Source of the DNA: Pseudoneobacillus rhizosphaerae | GTDB lineage: Bacteria > Bacillota > Bacilli > Bacillales > Cytobacillaceae | Assembly (NCBI RefSeq): GCF_917563885.1 | Contig: NZ_CAKJTG010000010.1 | Location: 1-64,000, forward strand | DNA: 64,000 nucleotides | Direction of reading: 5' to 3' | Shown here: positions 60,308-64,000 of the stretch, piece after piece | Position numbering within the stretch: position 1 is the stretch's first letter | How the letters are laid out: every line of letters begins with the position of its first letter | Position numbers and translations under genes: made by a program | Notes under the pieces: model-generated | The model's input: the letters and a program-made list of their open reading frames with translations, nothing else | Told to the model about the DNA's origin: nothing | Database searches by the model: none

Positions 60308-62284
60308 TTAGTTACCCCATGGAATTAATTTTTGACCTTTTGTTACACTTCCAGATTGGAAACCATTATTTGAATCTGTAGTGTTATATTCATTGTTATT
60401 GATGAATCCTTCAGCATGTGAAGAAGTGTGACATCCATAACATACAGCCATGTTTGTGAAACGTTTTAGGGCAGAAGAATCGTTTTGATCTTTCAAGTAC
60501 TCGATTGCTTTAACTTGATTACCAACAAATTTTCCACCTGTAGCAGTTAAATCTTCAAGTGTACTACCTTGAGCATCTCTCATGATTTTTGCATCTGTAC
60601 CGTGGGCATAGTGACAGCGTTCACAGTTGTAGGAATCACTCATTGTATGGTGATTATAGTTTCCATCGACACCAGTGTTTGTTTTCGTGCGTGTGAAGTA
60701 ATCAACGTGACAAGCTCCACACCATTCATTCATTTGAATACCTTTTCCAGTTGTAGTTAGGTAATTGTTATCAGTTACTAATGGTTGATATCCATTTGCA
60801 GCAGGATTTACAACTCCACCCAGTTTATTTTGACCAGAAGGTAAATATCCTAATTGAACAACGTAAGCTTTTTGAACTTCTGTAATTTTATTTATAGTAC
60901 CATCACCTTTTGTACCTGGTACCTTGTAAAATGCTTTACTATTATTGAACCAATATTTTCCATCAGTTGCATCTTGTTTGTTTGCATTTGCTACAGTGGT
61001 TTTGCCAGGTTCAGATGTAGGAACAGCAGGTGGCCAAACTAAAGTAGTATCTTTGTACAATTTCGGCCAGTAAGATGTATTATTGATACCTTGCTTTGTT
61101 AAATATACCCCAGGAGCATTTTGCCATGAACCAATGTATCTTTGAAGCTGAAGTACTCTGTCCCCTACTTTTAGACCAGTATTGTAATAATATCCAGCAG
61201 GAGTAATAATTTTAGGTGGCGTAGCGGTATCAAAGACAGGAGCAGCAATATCTGCAGCACTGATAGTAATATCTTTAAAAGCATAATCGTTTAAATTAGT
61301 TGCAGAAATATTAGCTGTAGGCATTGTTTCATAGACAGAAACTTCCATTAACTTGTTACCATAAACTGTGCTATTAACAGATTTCCTTTCAACAGTTGCC
61401 ATGCCGTTAGGGTTGACAGAAAGTAAACGATCAGAGTAAGAACCGTGTGGATCATGACAGCTTGCACAAGTGAATTCTGCCGACCACGTTGTGCCCACTT
61501 TTGCGTTAGAACCAGGTGCTGCACTAATTTCTAAAGCACCAGTAGCCATATGAACTGACATATTTCCATCATGTGTACCACCAAATGTACCAGCACCCAT
61601 GTCTTCTGCATTTGAAGTTCCGAAGACATTGTAGAATCCTAAAGTACCGTCATGACAAGCAGTACACGTGTTGTAAGCACCATTTTTGAATAACAAACCG
61701 CTGGAAGCCGCTGTATGTGTTTGATGACAGCTTGCACAAGAGTTTGTGTTGTTTTGGTAAGAACCGTGTAATTTGTGTGCACCTATTTTTCCTGCATTAT
61801 CTAATTGATTACCAGGGTTTTTAACTACTTGACCCACACCAGTTTTATGTGCGTTATTTATGCCGTTATCTACTTCCCCTTCAGGAATAGGTTTTCCATC
61901 AAGACCAACCATTGCTTCATTATTTGCTTTTTCTGGTACAACAGTAACTAATGTTGACTTACCAGATATGCCATCTGTAGTTGTTGCAGCTACTTGAAAA
62001 GTGTGGTTATCTGTTGAAGTTAGTCCAGTCGCTACATAAGAATTACCACTTGCGACAGGAACATCAATTCCGGCTGTATCTCCATCAACAAAGATTTTAT
62101 AAGTAACATTTGTTGCACCACCACTTGCTGCTGTCCAAGTCCAGCCTACGTGAATATTTCCGTTTTTCCAATCGAAATACTTCACAGAAGGAGCAGATGG
62201 AGCAGCTGCAAAAGCCACTACGCTAAACATTCCAACTAATAAAAGGGTTAGCAAGAATGAAAAGCTTAATTTAACCTTACTCAT
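60308..62284 (-). CDS. Secreted multiheme c-type cytochrome B (six CXXCH)
   Basis: 658 residues, AAGGGAGG before ATG 62284. Signal peptide cleaved near VAFAAAPS (residue 27). Fibronectin-III-like domain about 30-118, with the next 60 residues a linker. Heme sites CXXCH at 183, 207, 273, 522, 554 and 615, in the doubled-CXXCH style (CASCHQTHTA, CTACHDGTLG, CASCHDPHGS, CERCHYAHG). The 240-residue gap between sites three and four contains Tyr/Trp-rich stretches. A cytochrome in the cell envelope or outside the cell. Its acceptor or donor is unknown. Confidence 0.85.
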   Translation of the reverse strand: MSKVKLSFSFLLTLLLVGMFSVVAFAAAPSAPSVKYFDWKNGNIHVGWTWTAASGGATNVTYKIFVDGDTAGIDVPVASGNSYVATGLTSTDNHTFQVAATTTDGISGKSTLVTVVPEKANNEAMVGLDGKPIPEGEVDNGINNAHKTGVGQVVKNPGNQLDNAGKIGAHKLHGSYQNNTNSCASCHQTHTAASSGLLFKNGAYNTCTACHDGTLGFYNVFGTSNAEDMGAGTFGGTHDGNMSVHMATGALEISAAPGSNAKVGTTWSAEFTCASCHDPHGSYSDRLLSVNPNGMATVERKSVNSTVYGNKLMEVSVYETMPTANISATNLNDYAFKDITISAADIAAPVFDTATPPKIITPAGYYYNTGLKVGDRVLQLQRYIGSWQNAPGVYLTKQGINNTSYWPKLYKDTTLVWPPAVPTSEPGKTTVANANKQDATDGKYWFNNSKAFYKVPGTKGDGTINKITEVQKAYVVQLGYLPSGQNKLGGVVNPAANGYQPLVTDNNYLTTTGKGIQMNEWCGACHVDYFTRTKTNTGVDGNYNHHTMSDSYNCERCHYAHGTDAKIMRDAQGSTLEDLTATGGKFVGNQVKAIEYLKDQNDSSALKRFTNMAVCYGCHTSSHAEGFINNNEYNTTDSNNGFQSGSVTKGQKLIPWGN

Positions 62285-62382
62285 TTAAAAAACCTCCCTT
62301 AAATCTCTCTTTTTCTTTTTTAAAATCTACCACACTTACATTGATGCATTGTTAAGGCATCACCTCCCTTAAATCCTAATAG

Positions 62383-63354
62383 TTAGTTATAAACAGCAAT
62401 TCTTTGATTAACTGTGTCAGTAATGTAGATTAATCCGTTTTCATCGATGTTAAGTCCATTAGGTAAATAAAATTGATTGTTTTCCTCACCCATAGTTCCA
62501 AATTCAAAGATCTTTTTACCATCTTTATCAAAACCAGACACACTTGATGCTAAGTTATTAACTACATATAAAATCCCTCTTGAATCCACCCCCACACCAC
62601 GAGGATTAACAAAAGTAGATTGTCCGTTTCCATCTGATGAACCATTAATCGTAGCGAGATATTTTCCTTCTTTGTCAAATTTTAAAACTCGTTGATTACC
62701 AGAGTCAGAGACATAAATATTTTTGTTATCGTCCAATGCAATGGCATTTGGAGCAGCCATCCTATCATCTTTATTTTGGCCTTGACTAATTTCTAACTCT
62801 TTCTTTCCATCTAAACTAAAGATGTATACAGAGCTTTTTTTAATGTCTGTAACATAAAGTTTATTATTAGTAATGCGTAGTCCAGCAGGTGCTTCAATGA
62901 CTTTATTATTTTTATCTTGTTCTTCAAAGTACTTAATAAATTTTCCTTTAGAATCAAAGATTGATATTTTTCCAGTATACAAATCAGCGATATAGACATT
63001 TTCTTTTTCATCCCCAGCAATTCCGTAAGGGAATCTAAAATCACCTTCACCCTCACCTTCTTTTCCAAACCGGAAGAAAGTGGAGCCTGATACATCAAAT
63101 ACTTGAACTTGCTTATTATTTGTATCTGTTACATAAAGAAATTCACCAATTTTTGCAACGTCCATAGGCTTATTTAAAGGGTTACTAAAATCACCGTTAA
63201 TTAAATAATCAAACACTGGTTCAGAATTCTTATCGGGAATATTAGCAACTTTTTCTAATTCGTTATTTAAACCAAGAAAATATACAGCTACAAAAAAGAT
63301 GCTAGTTAGGACAACAATGCTAGACATCAGTATATATAAAGTACGTTTCTTCAT
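62383..63354 (-). CDS. NHL-repeat beta-propeller protein
   Basis: 323 residues. N-terminal membrane anchor (YILMSSIVVLTSIFFVAVYFLG), then six NHL-type repeats of about 45 residues, for example PLNKPMDVAKIGEFLYVTDT, FRFPYGIAGDEKENVYIADL, VNPRGVGVDSRGILYVVNN and YLPNGLNIDENGLIYITDT. Extracellular beta-propeller. NHL proteins with multiheme cytochromes occur in organisms with envelope electron transfer; the role here could be scaffolding. It lies between the TPR gene and cytochrome B in the same orientation (19 bases to the TPR gene). Confidence 0.85.
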   Translation of the reverse strand: MKKRTLYILMSSIVVLTSIFFVAVYFLGLNNELEKVANIPDKNSEPVFDYLINGDFSNPLNKPMDVAKIGEFLYVTDTNNKQVQVFDVSGSTFFRFGKEGEGEGDFRFPYGIAGDEKENVYIADLYTGKISIFDSKGKFIKYFEEQDKNNKVIEAPAGLRITNNKLYVTDIKKSSVYIFSLDGKKELEISQGQNKDDRMAAPNAIALDDNKNIYVSDSGNQRVLKFDKEGKYLATINGSSDGNGQSTFVNPRGVGVDSRGILYVVNNLASSVSGFDKDGKKIFEFGTMGEENNQFYLPNGLNIDENGLIYITDTVNQRIAVYN

Positions 63355-63372
63355 GGTATCTCACTCCTTTCG

Positions 63373-63987
63373 TTACTTTTTGGACAATTCTTCTAATGCA
63401 TTAAGAGCTGGTTTATAAAGTGGATCAAAGGTTAATGCTTCTTTATAAATCTCTTGCGCTTCCTTATTTTGTCCTTGAGCTTGAGCCACTTGGCCAATTT
63501 CAAAAATAATATCTGCATTAGATGACATAAAATTCAATGCTTCTTCTAATGATTCATTTGCTTTGTCATACATTTTTAGTTTTCGGTAGGCTTTTCCTTT
63601 TAGGAGGTGTCCCTTGTAATCTTTAGGAGCAAGTTTTGCCGCTTTAGCAGCCATCTCTAATGAATCCTGGTATTTATTTTCTTTATCATAGACAATGGCC
63701 AAATTTAAATAACTTGGATAATAATTTTTATCAAGGCCAATGGCTGTTTTATATTGTTCGATTGCTTTATCGTTTTTTCCTTTTAAAAAATAGACATAAC
63801 CAAGCTGTACCCTAAGGTCTGGGTCATTTGACTTAATATCAACTTGTTGAGTTAAAAATTCTAATCTTTTATTTAACTGTTCTTCATCAGTGTTTTTCCA
63901 AAAATATTTATCACTAATAAAATAGCCAGCTGAGAGACAAATCCCAAGTGTTGTGAATAATATTAATATTGCTTGCCACCATTTCAC
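63373..63987 (-). CDS. Membrane-anchored TPR protein, 5' end uncertain
   Basis: 204 residues if started at GTG 63987. The frame is still open to the window edge at 64000, with no clear ribosome site, so it may begin further upstream. One membrane helix (AILILFTTLGICLSAGYFIS) is followed by four to five TPR repeats (LRVQLGYVYFLKGKNDKAIEQYKTAIGLD, given in pieces: LRVQLGYVYFLKG then KNDKAIEQYKTAIG; then YPSYLNLAIVYDKENKYQDSLEMAAK). It may be an assembly factor. TPR proteins of this type (CcmI/NrfG-like) help deliver apocytochrome c to heme attachment, but that is inference. Confidence 0.75.
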   Translation of the reverse strand: MKWWQAILILFTTLGICLSAGYFISDKYFWKNTDEEQLNKRLEFLTQQVDIKSNDPDLRVQLGYVYFLKGKNDKAIEQYKTAIGLDKNYYPSYLNLAIVYDKENKYQDSLEMAAKAAKLAPKDYKGHLLKGKAYRKLKMYDKANESLEEALNFMSSNADIIFEIGQVAQAQGQNKEAQEIYKEALTFDPLYKPALNALEELSKK

Positions 63988-64000
63988 TTGGCTATTTTTA

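Overview
The window is a chromosomal segment of a spore-forming member of the Bacillaceae with low G+C DNA. Gene content and order match the Bacillus subtilis region running from yvaK-rnr-smpB-ssrA through secG, the gapA glycolytic operon, sigL, clpP, the crh-whiA-yvcK operon, trxB, hprK-lgt, uvrAB, minJ-ctpB and ftsEX to cccB. A Neobacillus-like species would fit, but the species cannot be fixed from the sequence alone. Almost all genes lie on the minus strand.

Layout. (1) 1-2.9 kb: spo0M, then the yozD-yodN-yozE group. (2) 3-7.7 kb: accessory stretch with a membrane-anchored GH3 glycosidase carrying an N-terminal DUF4309 region, a conserved hypothetical, DUF2277, a broken cytosine-deaminase-like fragment and a DUF2935 protein. 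(3) 7.9-13.1 kb: ssrA (tmRNA), smpB, rnr, carboxylesterase, secG: trans-translation and RNA decay. (4) 13.2-22.1 kb: eno, gpmI, tpiA, pgk, gapA, cggR, a thioredoxin-fold protein and rpoN (sigL), with a readable CggR operator and promoter. (5) 22.3-30 kb: tRNA-Arg(CCG), clpP with a CtsR box, crh, whiA, yvcK, rapZ, a NUDIX gene, trxB and a TPR protein. (6) 30-33 kb: at the place where B. subtilis has hisZGDBHAFI there is only one hisA-like gene, plus a CAP-domain lipoprotein and a guanidine-I riboswitch with a paired SMR exporter. (7) 33-45.5 kb: yvoF, ppaX, yvoD, lgt, hprK, a CwlC-like amidase, yvlD/B/A, uvrA, uvrB, csbA. (8) 45.7-49.2 kb: a CadC-type metal sensor with a CDF exporter, a PAS histidine kinase, and a cluster of DnaA boxes. 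(9) 49.2-58.5 kb: minJ, ctpB, a DUF1657/DUF1657/DUF421-DUF1657 spore-type group, an M23 endopeptidase beside ftsX-ftsE, cccB and yvjA. (10) 58.6-64 kb: two secreted multiheme c-type cytochromes, an NHL-repeat protein and a TPR protein that may run off the window end.

The backbone joins carbon control (CggR, Crh, HPr kinase, YvcK), protein quality control (tmRNA, ClpP), excision repair, and cell-wall and division functions (MinJ, FtsEX, M23 peptidase, Lgt). The accessory parts of most interest are the multiheme locus, the helically phased DnaA-box cluster at 48.95-49.09 kb, the 2Duf-like spore locus lacking spoVA genes, and several families of intergenic hairpin repeats (a GGGACTGTCCC family at seven loci, a tandem TTGTCCAATAGA hairpin array, and two MITE-like elements).

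All calls come from reading the sequence and from knowledge of the families; no database search was run. Residue numbers are counted from the start given for each entry.
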